Shown one piece after another: positions 47,326 through 57,240 of a DNA stretch of 64,000 nt. The DNA lies in the NCBI GenBank assembly GCA_902523185.1, contig CABYYJ010000005.1, positions 1 to 64,000 of the forward strand, given 5' to 3'. Each line of letters starts with the position of its first letter. Within the stretch, counting starts at the first letter, position 1. Position numbers and translations under genes: made by a program. The stretch is from an uncultured Pelagibacteraceae bacterium (GTDB lineage Bacteria; Pseudomonadota; Alphaproteobacteria; Pelagibacterales; Pelagibacteraceae). Under the pieces are notes generated by a model, which made no database searches, was not told the origin of the DNA, and saw only the letters and a list, made by a program, of their open reading frames with translations.

Positions 47326-48191
47326 TCTCTAATTAATGTTCCAGATCCTTTGTCAGAAAAAATTTCATGTAAAATTGAGTGAGGTTTTCTTCCGTCTAGT
47401 ATAACTACACCTCTTACTCCATTTTGCACAGCATCGACACAATTTTGTATTTTAGGTATCATTCCCCCTTGGACAACTTTCCATTTTATAAGATTTTCTA
47501 GATCGAAAGGTTTAATTTCTGTAATTAATTTTTCCTGATCATCATAAACACCTTCAACGTTTGTCATTAATATTAGTCTTCTAGATTTTAACTTTTTCGC
47601 TATAGCACTTGCTGCAGTGTCACCGTTAATATTATAAGTTTGATCGTGTTTACCTAAACCTAAAGGAGCTATAATTGGAATTTTATTTTCATTGAGTGCG
47701 TCTTGAATGAAATTATCATTTATCTTTTTTGGTATACCAACAAATCCAAGTTCTTCTTTTTCAGGCACAACTTCTATTATATTCTTAGTTTTGGTATGAA
47801 ACGAAGCTGCATTAGATCCTAATTTTTTTAGAGAGTTAACTATATCTTTGTTAAAATCAATTAATACCTCCTCCACAGTATCTATTATGTTACTATCAGT
47901 AACTCTTAAACCATTAACAAATTTTGATATAATTTTTTTCTTATCTAACTCTCTTTTAATTCTTGGGCCGCCACCGTGCACTACAATAATAGAAAGACCT
48001 AATTTATTTAAAACATTTATATCAGATATAAAGTTATCAAAAACTTTTCTATCTATAAGAACATTTCCTCCATATTTAATTACGATTTTTTCTTTTTCAT
48101 ATTTTTTTATGTATTTTTGAACGATGTTGATATCTGGAGCTTTATCAGGCCAAAACTTTTTTATTTCATCGAGAGAAATATTTTTCGACAT
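47322..48191 (-). CDS. argB: N-acetylglutamate kinase
   Basis: This 289-aa amino-acid kinase has IVIKYGGNVLID at the ATP-binding N-terminus, VVHGGGPRIKRELDK, and ININGDTAASAIAKKL (here NINGDTAASAIAKKL). It phosphorylates N-acetylglutamate in arginine synthesis; argJ at 61597 serves the same pathway. Its ATG directly abuts the yidC stop with no gap. In several alphaproteobacteria the engB gene sits between these two; it is absent here. Confidence 0.96.
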   Translation of the reverse strand: MSKNISLDEIKKFWPDKAPDINIVQKYIKKYEKEKIVIKYGGNVLIDRKVFDNFISDINVLNKLGLSIIVVHGGGPRIKRELDKKKIISKFVNGLRVTDSNIIDTVEEVLIDFNKDIVNSLKKLGSNAASFHTKTKNIIEVVPEKEELGFVGIPKKINDNFIQDALNENKIPIIAPLGLGKHDQTYNINGDTAASAIAKKLKSRRLILMTNVEGVYDDQEKLITEIKPFDLENLIKWKVVQGGMIPKIQNCVDAVQNGVRGVVILDGRKPHSILHEIFSDKGSGTLIRE

Positions 48192-49874
48192 CTAATTTGT
48201 TTTCACAGTCGTTTTTTTAACAATCACGTATTGTTGAGCAATTGTAAGAATATTATTTATTGTCCAATAAACAACTAATCCTGAAGGGAAAGAAGCAAGT
48301 ATGATTGTTAAAAATAATGGAAAGAAGGCAAATATTTTCGCTTGAATAGGATCAGCTGGAGCAGGATTTAACTTTTGTTGAACCCACATTGAGGCTCCCA
48401 TTAAGATTGGCCAAATACCTATAATCATAAAACCAGGAGGATCCCATGGGATCAGACCAAATAAATTAAATAAAGTTGTAGGATCTTGTGCTGATAAATC
48501 TTTTATCCAACCAAAAAATGGCTGGTGTCTCATTTCCAAAGAAATAAAAAGCATTTTATAAATTGCAAAAAAGAAAGGTATTTGAATTAAAACTGGTAAG
48601 CAACCGGACGCAGGGTTGATTTTTTCTTTTCTATACAAGGCCATCATCTCTTGCTGTAATTTAACTTTATCGTCTTTGTGCAACTCTTTAAGTCTCATCA
48701 TCTCTGGTTGAACTGCTTTCATTTTTGCCATTGATCTAAAAGAAAAGTTAGCCAAGGGGAAAAAAATTAGTCTTATTGCTACAGTTAATAAAACAATCGC
48801 CGTTCCAAAATTTCCTGAAATCTTAAACAAGTAATCTATTACGAAAAATAAAGGTTTTGTGAAGAAATAGAACCATCCCCAATCTATGACTAAGTCAAAT
48901 TTGTTTATATTTTCATTTGCAGCATACCCATCAATTGTTTCTACTTCTTTAGCAGCTATAAATAATCTTAATTGATTAGATCCAGCAGATAACTTATTTA
49001 TTTTAACCGGCTCATTAATGATGTAATTTGCTTTAAACCCATTGTCATAAAGGAATGATGATTTAAAATTTTTCCCAGCCTCGGGTACAAAAGCTGTCAT
49101 CCAGTATTTATCTGTTATTCCAAGCCACCCTTCTTTTGATTCTCTCACTATTTTTTTCTCTTCCACATCATCATAATCATCTTCCTTTAATTCATCATCG
49201 AATACACCGATAAATCCCTCGTGTTGAATATAAAAATTCTGAATATCATCAGGGATTTTATTTCTTGTCATTTGAGCGTAAGGAAATAGATCGATAGGTG
49301 AATTTGAATTATTTTTTACTTGCTGAGATATTTTAAAAAGATATTTGTCATCCAACTCAATTCTTTTTTCAAATGTGACACCTTCTTTATTATTCCATTG
49401 CAAAATAACTGCAGATTTATCACTTAATATATTATTACCTTTTACAGTCCATTTTGACTCTTTAGTTGGAACTTTAATTTTATTCCCTATACTCGTCCAA
49501 CCAGTCTCTATATAAAAGCCGTTTTCGGTATTAGACGGATTTAAAAAAATAACATTTTTTCCATCTTCAACTTTTTGTTTATGTTTTTTAAAAGATATAT
49601 CGTCAATCAAAGCACCCTTTAAATTAATAGAACCTACTACACTACTATTTTCAATTTTTATTCTTTCACTGGAATTGATAGACTCTTCTCTAGTGATTTT
49701 TTTTATCATTTGTGGTTGATTAATTGTTGGAGCAATAGAGCTCTGTTCATTCCTTTGCTCTAATTTTTGATTTGTTTGTTGTTTAGAAGTTTTTTTGGGA
49801 GTTTCAAAAAAAGCACCCCAGAAAAGCAAAACAGACATCGAAAGAGCAATTGCTACAAAAACGTTTCTATCCAT
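48192..49874 (-). CDS. yidC: Membrane protein insertase YidC
   Basis: This 560-aa protein has an N-terminal membrane anchor ([19 protein letters not shown]), a large periplasmic beta-sandwich domain (about 60-340) and the five-helix insertase core beginning near [11 protein letters not shown]-type sequence ([18 protein letters not shown]) with [20 protein letters not shown]. It inserts membrane proteins with or without SecYEG. Its start overlaps yidD by 8 bases. Confidence 0.97.
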   Translation of the reverse strand: MDRNVFVAIALSMSVLLFWGAFFETPKKTSKQQTNQKLEQRNEQSSIAPTINQPQMIKKITREESINSSERIKIENSSVVGSINLKGALIDDISFKKHKQKVEDGKNVIFLNPSNTENGFYIETGWTSIGNKIKVPTKESKWTVKGNNILSDKSAVILQWNNKEGVTFEKRIELDDKYLFKISQQVKNNSNSPIDLFPYAQMTRNKIPDDIQNFYIQHEGFIGVFDDELKEDDYDDVEEKKIVRESKEGWLGITDKYWMTAFVPEAGKNFKSSFLYDNGFKANYIINEPVKINKLSAGSNQLRLFIAAKEVETIDGYAANENINKFDLVIDWGWFYFFTKPLFFVIDYLFKISGNFGTAIVLLTVAIRLIFFPLANFSFRSMAKMKAVQPEMMRLKELHKDDKVKLQQEMMALYRKEKINPASGCLPVLIQIPFFFAIYKMLFISLEMRHQPFFGWIKDLSAQDPTTLFNLFGLIPWDPPGFMIIGIWPILMGASMWVQQKLNPAPADPIQAKIFAFFPLFLTIILASFPSGLVVYWTINNILTIAQQYVIVKKTTVKTN

Positions 49875-50190
49875 TTTTATTCTCCGTTTTGTCTTCTAAT
49901 TTCCACCCAGCTCTTTGTAAGTCATCTACAATTTTTTTAAATCTTTCTTGCCTATTAGCATTCTTTTCAATTGGCACAAAATCAATGCCTTGACTGCCTC
50001 CCAGTTTTTCAAATGGATGACACTTTAAGATTCTCTTTATCCCTAGAATAAATCCTTTTGTTAAACCTTGAGATTTAAGTGCTTCAATAAAATACTCTGA
50101 ACAAGTGGGAATAAATCTACATTTATTTCCAAAAAGTGGTGAGATAAAATATTGATATATTTTAATTATAAAAATAAGAATTTTTGTCAT
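49867..50190 (-). CDS. yidD: YidD membrane protein insertion efficiency factor
   Basis: This 107-aa protein has the YidD signature [20 protein letters not shown] and GSQGIDFVP, with an N-terminal amphipathic/hydrophobic helix. YidD is a small inner-membrane-associated protein that assists YidC. It lies one base after rnpA and overlaps yidC by 8 bases. The C-terminal 30 residues beyond the core are polar and variable. Confidence 0.95.
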   Translation of the reverse strand: MTKILIFIIKIYQYFISPLFGNKCRFIPTCSEYFIEALKSQGLTKGFILGIKRILKCHPFEKLGGSQGIDFVPIEKNANRQERFKKIVDDLQRAGWKLEDKTENKNG

Positions 50191-50191
50191 T

Positions 50192-50542
50192 TTATTTATT
50201 CAATTTACTAAAACTTTTCTCCATTGATGGCAAAAGCACATCTTGTTTCTGAGAATAAGCATTAGACTTACCGAAAACTATATAAGTGTAATCTTTGTTA
50301 ATTGCACCCTTTTTTTTCAATAATTTTTGAACAATTGATTTTAATTTTCTTCTAATTTTGTTTCTTTTAACTGCATTTCCAATTTTTTTTTTCATCACAA
50401 AACTGATAAGTAAATTTGTTTTGTATTTTGGTGAAATAAAATTTCTTGCAGCAAAAATAGAAAAATAGTCTGTATGAACTTTTTTTTCTTTAAGAGCTTT
50501 TTTGAATTGGTCGCTTTTTTTTAAACTTTCAAGCTTAACCAT
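50192..50542 (-). CDS. rnpA: Ribonuclease P protein component
   Basis: This 116-aa basic protein contains the RnpA signature around [18 protein letters not shown], the RNR-type motif that binds the RNase P RNA and pre-tRNA leader. RNase P trims tRNA 5' ends, including the unusual tRNA-Phe in this window. It follows rpmH by 6 bases in the conserved rpmH-rnpA order. Confidence 0.96.
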   Translation of the reverse strand: MVKLESLKKSDQFKKALKEKKVHTDYFSIFAARNFISPKYKTNLLISFVMKKKIGNAVKRNKIRRKLKSIVQKLLKKKGAINKDYTYIVFGKSNAYSQKQDVLLPSMEKSFSKLNK

Positions 50543-50548
50543 TTAAAT

Positions 50549-50683
50549 TTACGTTGATAAAGTTTTTCTTCCTTTAGCCCTTCTACGAGCGATAAGTTGT
50601 CTTCCTGTTTTAGTAGCCATTCTAGCTCTAAACCCGTGTCTTCTTTTCCTAACTAAATTGCTTGGTTGATAAGTTCTTTTCAT
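50549..50683 (-). CDS. rpmH: 50S ribosomal protein L34
   Basis: The ATG at 50683-50681 begins a 44-codon frame starting [18 protein letters not shown] and ending GRKTLST, a textbook L34 of standard length. It is the first gene of the minus-strand unit rpmH-rnpA-yidD-yidC-argB-HAD-dapD-dapE-SET-GT2. The promoter must lie within the 50-base gap to the divergent gene at 50734. Confidence 0.97.
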   Translation of the reverse strand: MKRTYQPSNLVRKRRHGFRARMATKTGRQLIARRRAKGRKTLST

Positions 50684-50733
50684 AAATATTTTAAGGTATA
50701 TATTTTAATTGATGTGTATTGTACAGGTAAATT

Positions 50734-51459
50734 ATGAGTAAATATTTGAAATTTTTTTTAGGAATTTCGTACATACTAATATTGACCGTTTTTCTTTACT
50801 ATGTTTTTTCATATATAGAAATTAGAAGATTGAACGACTTTGCATATTATAAGGAACTTCAGTCAAATCTTAATTACTATGTAAACTCTAACAATTTTAT
50901 AAACCTGATTTATTTTTTTATATTTTGCATAATTTGGGTTTTCATGTTGGGTTTTGCTTCCCCAATCTTAATTATATCAGGTATCTTATTTGGTAAATGG
51001 ATTGGAACATTTGCAACTACTATATCAATTTCGATTGGCGCTTTAATTCTTTACATTTTTGCTGGATTGTTTTTTTCAGATTTGGTTCAGAGAATACTGA
51101 ATAAAAAATTTTCAAAATACATACATCTATTTAAAGAAAATGAATTTATTTACTTTTTTGCATTTAGACTATCAGGAGGTCTTGGAATACCATTCTTTTT
51201 GCAAAATCTACTACCAATTATATTTAAAATTAATAAATCAAATTATTTTTTTGCCAGTCTTTTTGGTTTTATTCCACATGTATTTATTTGGAATACAGTT
51301 GGAGATGGCTTAAGCAAGTATGTAGAAAAGTCTGAGAGCTTTAGTTTATTTAAGCTAATTTTTTCCCCTGAAATATACACTCCGATTATAATGTTTTTAG
51401 CGTTAATATTATTATCATTTATTATAAAAAAAAAATTTTTTAATGTTAGAAATAAATAA
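50734..51459 (+). CDS. TVP38/TMEM64 (VTT/DedA-like) membrane protein
   Basis: This 241-aa protein has about six hydrophobic segments. The VTT core is visible as GFASPILIISGILFGKWIGTF, FFAFRLSGGLGIPFFLQNLLP and SLFGFIPHVFIWNTVGDGL. VTT proteins are proposed lipid scramblases or flippases. It diverges from rpmH and overlaps the YyaL-like gene by 17 bases, which points to joint translation. The transported lipid is unknown. Confidence 0.87.
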   Translation: MSKYLKFFLGISYILILTVFLYYVFSYIEIRRLNDFAYYKELQSNLNYYVNSNNFINLIYFFIFCIIWVFMLGFASPILIISGILFGKWIGTFATTISISIGALILYIFAGLFFSDLVQRILNKKFSKYIHLFKENEFIYFFAFRLSGGLGIPFFLQNLLPIIFKINKSNYFFASLFGFIPHVFIWNTVGDGLSKYVEKSESFSLFKLIFSPEIYTPIIMFLALILLSFIIKKKFFNVRNK

Positions 51460-53173
51460 AAATTCTTTATCTGGTGATCTTAGTCCATATTTACTTCAAC
51501 ATAAAAAAAATCCAGTCAATTGGCAAACATGGACTAAGGAAATATTAGATTACGCAAAAAATAAAAAAAAACCCATTTTACTAAGCATCGGATATGCAAG
51601 CTGTCACTGGTGTCACGTGATGGCTCACGAAAGTTTTGAAGATATTGAAACTTCAAAATTAATGAATAAATTGTTTGTAAATATTAAAGTCGATAGAGAG
51701 GAAAGACCGGATTTAGATTTTATTTTTCAAAGCTCATTTCAACTATTTAATCAAAGTAGCGGAGGTTGGCCATTAACGATGTTCTTAGATGAAAATGGTG
51801 TTCCATTTATGGGTGGCACATATTTTCCAAAAACTTCAACACATGGTCTACCTAGTTTTAAAGAAGTTCTTAAAAAAGTTGCTGAAGTATACAAGGATCA
51901 AAGGGAAAATATTATTAAACAAAAAAAATTGATAATTAATAATTTAGAATTGAAAAAAAATTCTGTTTTAAATCAAGATCTTGAACCAATATTAAAAATT
52001 ACTCTCAATAACTTAGATTTATTAAAAGGAGGTTATAAAGGCGCTCCAAAGTTTCCAACTTTTAACTTACTAGAAACATTACTTTATTTTTTCAACAAAA
52101 CAAAAGATACAAAATATATTAAACCCTTAAACATTACGATTAAGCAGCTTTGTTCTAAGGGTATCTACGACCATGTCGAGGGCGGTATAGCGCGGTACAC
52201 TATTGATGAGGATTGGATAGTGCCACATTTTGAAAAAATGCTTTATGACAATAGTCAATTTATTTTATTATTGGCAAAATATTGTAAGATAAACAATGAT
52301 CAATATTTTAAGGATAAATTAGAGCAAACTATCAACTTTTTAAGTAAAAATTTTCTCAACAGCGATGGTTTTTTAGGATCTGCTCTAGATGCTGACAGTG
52401 AAGGCGAGGAAGGGAAATATTATGTTTATAAGTATGAGGAAATAAAAAATATAGATAATATTGAAAAATATTTTGATATTAAACCGGATGGCAATTGGGA
52501 AAAAAAAATCATTCTCGTTGAAAAAATGAAACCATCCAGTGAAATACTAGATAAGCTTTTAGCAATTAGACAGAAAAGAAAAAAACCTTTTTTTGATAAT
52601 AAAACTCAGCTAGATTTAAATTGTTTATGGATCAGTGCTCTAGTAGCGGCAAGTGATATTTTTCCAGATAAAAAATATTTAAAATTGGCTGAACAATTTT
52701 TCTCAAGAATTGAAAAAAGATATATTAATTCAAAAATTTATCACAGTTACGCAGTAGAAAAAGTCTTTTTAGAGGATTATGCATATTTAATAAATACATG
52801 CATTGATCTCTCTGATAAAACTATGAATTTCAAATACAAAAATTTTGCAAAAAAAATTACTTTAGAGGCCTTGAAAAAATTTTATATTAACGAGAAAGAT
52901 ATTTTTCAAAAAAATCCAAAAGAAAATGACGATGTTTTTTTTAAACCAATTGATATCGGAGATAATACAATCCCTAATGGAAATGCTATAATGCTAGTTA
53001 ATCTTACTAGATTACGTATGATGGAAGAGGCAAAAAAACTTTCAATAAGTTTAAATGGTTATTTAAATATTTATAAAAGCCATATGATAAGTTCATTAAG
53101 AGCTATTGACTTTTTTAATAATATAAAAGGTGGAAAAAATTGTAATGAGCAAGGTTGCAAAGTGGATGACTAA
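51443..53173 (+). CDS. YyaL/SSP411-type thioredoxin-domain protein
   Basis: This 576-aa protein has an N-terminal thioredoxin-like domain (DUF255) with SIGYASCHWCHVMAHESFED (CxxC), VDREERPDLD and SGGWPLTMFLD. A long alpha/alpha-toroid-like C-terminal region follows, with HVEGGIARYTIDEDWIVPHFEKMLYDN. The length is at the short end of the family (about 600-680). The biochemical role of this family is not established. It overlaps genes on both sides. Confidence 0.92.
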   Translation: MLEINKNSLSGDLSPYLLQHKKNPVNWQTWTKEILDYAKNKKKPILLSIGYASCHWCHVMAHESFEDIETSKLMNKLFVNIKVDREERPDLDFIFQSSFQLFNQSSGGWPLTMFLDENGVPFMGGTYFPKTSTHGLPSFKEVLKKVAEVYKDQRENIIKQKKLIINNLELKKNSVLNQDLEPILKITLNNLDLLKGGYKGAPKFPTFNLLETLLYFFNKTKDTKYIKPLNITIKQLCSKGIYDHVEGGIARYTIDEDWIVPHFEKMLYDNSQFILLLAKYCKINNDQYFKDKLEQTINFLSKNFLNSDGFLGSALDADSEGEEGKYYVYKYEEIKNIDNIEKYFDIKPDGNWEKKIILVEKMKPSSEILDKLLAIRQKRKKPFFDNKTQLDLNCLWISALVAASDIFPDKKYLKLAEQFFSRIEKRYINSKIYHSYAVEKVFLEDYAYLINTCIDLSDKTMNFKYKNFAKKITLEALKKFYINEKDIFQKNPKENDDVFFKPIDIGDNTIPNGNAIMLVNLTRLRMMEEAKKLSISLNGYLNIYKSHMISSLRAIDFFNNIKGGKNCNEQGCKVDD

Positions 53174-53351
53174 AAAAATTAATTGGGTAGCTTGGTTAAT
53201 TTTAGTAATTTTGTGGAACTACGGATTTCCACAGGCCTCCCCTTTGCAGGATGTATTTGTTGCCGTATTTTTGTCCTTTTTGTTTATAATTATAGCTATG
53301 CTTCAATCAAGATACTTGAAAAAAGACGACTCAAGAAGTAAGTTCAAATAA
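53166..53351 (+). CDS. Small two-helix membrane protein (61 aa)
   Basis: From ATG 53166 (8-base overlap with the YyaL-like stop) the product is 61 aa; in-frame starts at 53145 (ATG) and 53130 (GTG) would lengthen it. It has two hydrophobic segments (WVAWLILVILWNYGF and VFVAVFLSFLFIIIAML) and a basic tail. An NYGFPQASP turn joins the helices. I do not recognise the family. Tight coupling to the upstream gene supports expression. Confidence 0.7.
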   Translation: MTKKINWVAWLILVILWNYGFPQASPLQDVFVAVFLSFLFIIIAMLQSRYLKKDDSRSKFK

Positions 53352-53355
53352 AATG

Positions 53356-53361
53356 AAGGAG
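53356..53361 (+). promoter_or_regulatory. Strong Shine-Dalgarno AAGGAG
   Basis: AAGGAG lies 8 bases upstream of ATG 53370, the optimal distance. Few starts in this window have such a clear site, so it supports the small downstream ORF as a real, well-translated gene. Confidence 0.6.
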
Positions 53362-53369
53362 CGCTTGAT

Positions 53370-53564
53370 ATGGGAATTCACTATGACTATAAATCAACAC
53401 GAGGTGATAAAGCCATGAAGAAAGAAGCTAAACGTAAAGCACGTATTGAGCAAAGAAGAGCGAAAAAATCTATTTCAAATCCAAAAGAGTTAGAAGAAAA
53501 GACTATGCATGACATTAATAAACCAATCACTCTAGAGGATTTAACAAATCCAGACAAAGATTAG
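53370..53564 (+). CDS. Small charged protein (64 aa), unknown
   Basis: This 64-aa soluble protein is rich in Lys, Arg and Glu, with a probable helix KKEAKRKARIEQRRAKKS and an acidic tail (ITLEDLTNPDKD). It is preceded by a near-perfect Shine-Dalgarno. No domain is recognised. The basic helix could bind nucleic acid or ribosomes, but that is speculation. It lies 18 bases after the two-helix membrane protein and 7 before the next small ORF. Confidence 0.7.
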   Translation: MGIHYDYKSTRGDKAMKKEAKRKARIEQRRAKKSISNPKELEEKTMHDINKPITLEDLTNPDKD

Positions 53565-53571
53565 CTTTAAT

Positions 53572-53700
53572 ATGAAATCTTTTGATACAAAAGATTCATT
53601 TTTAAAAAAACGTGAGGCTGCATTAAAAAAAAACCTGAAAAAAAGAAAAAAAAATAAATCATTAATAAAAAAAGGAAAAAATGCCTGTCCTATCAGATAA
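53572..53700 (+). CDS. Lys-rich 42-aa small ORF overlapping dcd
   Basis: ATG 53572 opens 42 codons ending TAA 53698-53700, overlapping the first 20 bases of dcd in another frame. The product is very basic, with [18 protein letters not shown] as a probable helix. Poly-A-rich DNA can produce such ORFs by chance. However, the position and overlap (as with 39390) suggest translational coupling to dcd. Confidence 0.5.
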   Translation: MKSFDTKDSFLKKREAALKKNLKKRKKNKSLIKKGKNACPIR

Positions 53701-54232
53701 GTGGATTAAACGAGCTGCAAAAAAAGGTATGATAAGACCATTTGTTAAACAACAAGTTAGAAGGGGAAAAATTTCATACGGCCTTTCATCATACGGTTAC
53801 GACGCAAGAGTTTCTAGCGAATTTAAAATATTTACAAATGTTAATTCTGGGATTGTAGACCCTAAAGTATTTAAGAAAGAAAGCTTTGTAACAAAAATAG
53901 GGAAGGAATGTATTATTCCACCTAACTCTTTTGCACTGGCTAGAACTATCGAGTACTTCAAAATTCCCGAGGATGTATTGGTAATTTGTTTAGGCAAATC
54001 CACATACGCTAGGTGTGGAATAATAGTTAATGTAACCCCTTTAGAACCTGGATGGGAGGGACATGTTACTTTGGAATTTTCTAACACAACCCCTCTTCCT
54101 GCAAAAATTTATGCAAATGAAGGTGTGGCTCAATTTGTATTTATAAAAGGGAACGAAAAACCTGAAATTTCTTATGCAAAAAGAAAAGGTAAGTACATGA
54201 AACAAAAAGGCGTCACACTTCCAAAGGTCTAA
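53681..54232 (+). CDS. dcd: dCTP deaminase
   Basis: This 183-aa enzyme has [16 protein letters not shown] at the N-terminus, [22 protein letters not shown] with the catalytic Glu/Arg/Ser region, and [21 protein letters not shown]. It deaminates dCTP to dUTP on the way to dTMP. The length is near the family norm (about 190). It is followed by murA after 8 bases. Confidence 0.96.
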   Translation: MPVLSDKWIKRAAKKGMIRPFVKQQVRRGKISYGLSSYGYDARVSSEFKIFTNVNSGIVDPKVFKKESFVTKIGKECIIPPNSFALARTIEYFKIPEDVLVICLGKSTYARCGIIVNVTPLEPGWEGHVTLEFSNTTPLPAKIYANEGVAQFVFIKGNEKPEISYAKRKGKYMKQKGVTLPKV

Positions 54233-54240
54233 ATTTTTTA

Positions 54241-55509
54241 ATGCAAAAGCTTTTAATTAAAGGAAGGAGAGAATTAAGTGGATCAATATCTATCTCCGGA
54301 TCAAAAAATGCGACTTTACCAATTTTAGCAGCAACTATTTTAGCAAAAAGTGTGACACTAAAAAATGTTCCTCTTGTAAAAGATATTTTTACAATGTTGG
54401 AATTGCTTGAATTTATAGGTGTCGAAACTAAAATTCAATATAACAAAAAAAATATAGTTCTTAAGAATCAGAAAAAAGACATAAATACTTTAGCTCCCTA
54501 TAGACTTGTAAAAACAATGAGAGCCGGGGTTTTAGTACTGGGTCCATTATTAACTAAGTATAAAAAAGCAAAAGTGTCCTTACCAGGGGGGTGTGCTATC
54601 GGAACTAGACCTGTCGATTTACATTTATTAGCACTGAAAAAATTAGGAGCTCAAATAAAAATCAAAAATGGATATGTCATTGCTCAAGCTAAAAAAGGTT
54701 TAACTGGTTGTAAAATAAGATTTCCATCCATCTCAGTTGGCGCAACTGAAAATGCTTTACTTGCAGCTTTCAGTGCAAAAGGTATTACAACTCTATCAAA
54801 TTGCGCTATCGAGCCTGAAGTTTTAGATCTTATAAATTTTTTAAAAAAATTAGGTAGTGTAATTAAAGTTATAGGAAGAAAAATTATAATAGCAGGAACC
54901 AATAAAATTAATGAAAAAGTCAATCACAAAGTTATTTTTGATAGAATCGAAGCTGGAACTTATTTAGTGGCTGGCGCTCTCATGGGTAAAAAACTTTTTA
55001 TAAAAAATATAGTCCCAAAAATCTTAAAAATTGAAGTAGAAACGTTAAAAAAAATGGGTGCTAAAATTAAAATTAAAAAAAATATTATTTATGTAAGCAG
55101 AAATAAAAGTTTAAAAAAAATAAATATCTCAACCAAACCTTATCCAGGTTTTCCTACCGACTTACAAGCTCAATTAATGGTTTTAATGACACAAGCGAAA
55201 GGTGTTTCCAAAATTCAAGAAAATATTTTCGAAAATAGATTTATGCACGTACCTGAATTAAAAAGGATGGGTGCAAAAATACAAATTAAAAATAAAACGG
55301 CCTATATTTATGGACCCACAAAATTAATAGGAGCGGAAGTAATGGCTACGGATTTGAGAGCTTCTGTAAGCTTAGTTTTAGCAGGATTAATTTCTGACAA
55401 TAGAACTATTTTAAACAGGATTTATCATCTAGATAGGGGTTACGAGTCATTAGAGGCTAAACTTAAAAGGTGCAAAGCAGATATTAAACGAGCAAAATAT
55501 GAAATTTAA
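54241..55509 (+). CDS. murA: UDP-N-acetylglucosamine 1-carboxyvinyltransferase
   Basis: This 422-aa EPSP-synthase-fold enzyme has GSKNATLPILAATIL (Lys22/Asn23 site), the active-site Cys at about 118 in LPGGCAIGTRPVDLHLL, and GFPTDLQAQLM. It transfers enolpyruvate from PEP to UDP-GlcNAc, the first committed step of peptidoglycan synthesis. The length matches E. coli MurA (419). It overlaps the DUF2948 gene by 11 bases. Confidence 0.97.
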   Translation: MQKLLIKGRRELSGSISISGSKNATLPILAATILAKSVTLKNVPLVKDIFTMLELLEFIGVETKIQYNKKNIVLKNQKKDINTLAPYRLVKTMRAGVLVLGPLLTKYKKAKVSLPGGCAIGTRPVDLHLLALKKLGAQIKIKNGYVIAQAKKGLTGCKIRFPSISVGATENALLAAFSAKGITTLSNCAIEPEVLDLINFLKKLGSVIKVIGRKIIIAGTNKINEKVNHKVIFDRIEAGTYLVAGALMGKKLFIKNIVPKILKIEVETLKKMGAKIKIKKNIIYVSRNKSLKKINISTKPYPGFPTDLQAQLMVLMTQAKGVSKIQENIFENRFMHVPELKRMGAKIQIKNKTAYIYGPTKLIGAEVMATDLRASVSLVLAGLISDNRTILNRIYHLDRGYESLEAKLKRCKADIKRAKYEI

Positions 55510-55942
55510 ACATTTAAAATTAATTGCGAGGACAGACGAGGATTTAAAAGTTGTCTCAGCGCATTTACAAGACTCGATAGCCAATATATCAGATGTCGCT
55601 AACTTATTGAAAAATAGAATGTTTCTTATGCAACTCAACAGATTTATGTGGGAGGACGTTGAAAAAGGAGTTTTTAGAAAAAATAAAAGAATTCGAACTA
55701 TTTTAAAATTTGAAAATGTAATAAAAGTTCATTCTAAAAATATAAACCAATCAAAAAAGGATAAATTTTTGGATTTTCTGACTATTGAAACTAATTTAAT
55801 GCCTGATAATAACTATGAAATGAAAATAGTTTTTGCTGGAGACGCAATTATAAAGATTATTTCTGAAGTAATCGAGGTAACCCTTGATGACCAAGGTGAG
55901 CCTTGGGAAACAAAAAATATGCCAAGACATAAGGAAATTTAA
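55499..55942 (+). CDS. DUF2948 family protein
   Basis: This 147-aa protein begins LKLIARTDEDLKVVSAHLQDSI and has FMWEDVEKGVFRKNKRIRTILKFENV and ITLDDQGEPW-like (EVTLDDQGEPWETK) elements, the pattern of the alphaproteobacterial DUF2948 family between murA and hisD. The function is unknown. It overlaps murA by 11 bases and shares one base with hisD, so it is translated with them. Confidence 0.87.
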   Translation: MKFKHLKLIARTDEDLKVVSAHLQDSIANISDVANLLKNRMFLMQLNRFMWEDVEKGVFRKNKRIRTILKFENVIKVHSKNINQSKKDKFLDFLTIETNLMPDNNYEMKIVFAGDAIIKIISEVIEVTLDDQGEPWETKNMPRHKEI

Positions 55943-57240
55943 TGCTAAAATTTTTTAATGCAAATCAAAAAAATTATTTAAAAAAATTGGATATTGTTTT
56001 GAGTGTAAGGAAATTACAACAAAAAAATCAATCGTCTAGTGTAAAAAAAATTCTATATGATGTTAGAAAAGGAGGGGATAAAGCTGTAATTAAATATGAA
56101 AAAAAATTTTCAAAAATAAAATTATCACCAAAAAACATTAAATTTTCTAAAAATGAAATTAAAATGATATCAAAAAAAATTGATAAAAACTTAAAAAATT
56201 CAATTGATATAGCGTTCAAAAGAATTAAACAATTTCACTCAAAGCAAAAATTTTCCTCTTTTAGATACAAGGATAAATATAAAAACGAGCTATCTTACAA
56301 ATTTACCCCAATAGAAAAAGTTGGAGTTTATGTGCCAGGAGGAACCGCTAGCTACCCAAGCACTGTCCTTATGAACTGTATTCCAGCAATGGTAGCAGGA
56401 GTTAAAAATATTTATTTAACGACACCTGCCTTAAGTTCTAATGTAAATCCGGGAATAATTTATGCAGCTAAAAAATGTGGAGTTAATGAAATTTACAAAA
56501 CTGGTGGCGCACACTCAATTGCAGCATTAACTTATGGTACTCAAACTTTTAAAAAAGTTGATAAAATTGTTGGACCTGGAAATACGTTTGTAGCCTCAGC
56601 AAAACGAGAGGTGTTTGGAGAAGTTGGGATTGATATGGTAGCTGGTCCATCAGAGGTAACTATTGTAGCTGATAAATATTCAAATCCGGAATGGATTGCT
56701 TCAGACTTAATTGCCCAAGCAGAGCATGATATATACGCACAGTCTATTTTAGTAACAAATAGCAAAGAATTAATTAAATCAGTTAATTTTTATCTTAAAT
56801 TACAATTAAAAAATTTACCAAAAAAAAAAATTGCTTCCAGGAGCATTCAAAATTATGGATTAGCAATTCATGCAACTAATTACAAAAATATTTTAAATAT
56901 AATAAATACTATTGCCCCTGAACATTTGGAAATAAATTTAAAGAATTATATGAATATCCTAAAAAAAATAAGAAATGCAGGTTCAATTTTCTTAGGAAAA
57001 TTTTCCCCCGAGGCGATGGGAGACTATATTGCAGGTCCTAACCATGTTTTACCAACCTCCGGATCAGCAAAATTTTCATCTGGCTTGTCAGTCAATGACT
57101 TTTTGAAGCGATATTCTTTGATAAAAATATCTAAATCAGGTATTGAAAGATTAGGTCCATCAGTTATAAAATTAGCTGAGCATGAAAATTTGGAAGGTCA
57201 TGCTAATTCAGTAAAAATAAGATTAAAGAAGGATTTTTAG
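55942..57240 (+). CDS. hisD: Histidinol dehydrogenase
   Basis: This 432-aa enzyme has VGVYVPGGTASYPSTVLMN, IVGPGNTFVASAKREVFG, IAQAEHDIYAQSILVT (metal-binding Gln/His) and GPNHVLPTSGSAKFSSGLSV. It carries out the two NAD-dependent oxidations of histidinol to histidine. The TAG stop is followed immediately by the TTG start of infA, in the same frame. Confidence 0.96.
   Translation: MLKFFNANQKNYLKKLDIVLSVRKLQQKNQSSSVKKILYDVRKGGDKAVIKYEKKFSKIKLSPKNIKFSKNEIKMISKKIDKNLKNSIDIAFKRIKQFHSKQKFSSFRYKDKYKNELSYKFTPIEKVGVYVPGGTASYPSTVLMNCIPAMVAGVKNIYLTTPALSSNVNPGIIYAAKKCGVNEIYKTGGAHSIAALTYGTQTFKKVDKIVGPGNTFVASAKREVFGEVGIDMVAGPSEVTIVADKYSNPEWIASDLIAQAEHDIYAQSILVTNSKELIKSVNFYLKLQLKNLPKKKIASRSIQNYGLAIHATNYKNILNIINTIAPEHLEINLKNYMNILKKIRNAGSIFLGKFSPEAMGDYIAGPNHVLPTSGSAKFSSGLSVNDFLKRYSLIKISKSGIERLGPSVIKLAEHENLEGHANSVKIRLKKDF
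57229..57233 (+). promoter_or_regulatory. Shine-Dalgarno AAGGA for infA
   Basis: AAGGA within the end of hisD is 7 bases upstream of the TTG at 57241. It supports TTG as the true infA start despite the zero-gap junction. Confidence 0.5.
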
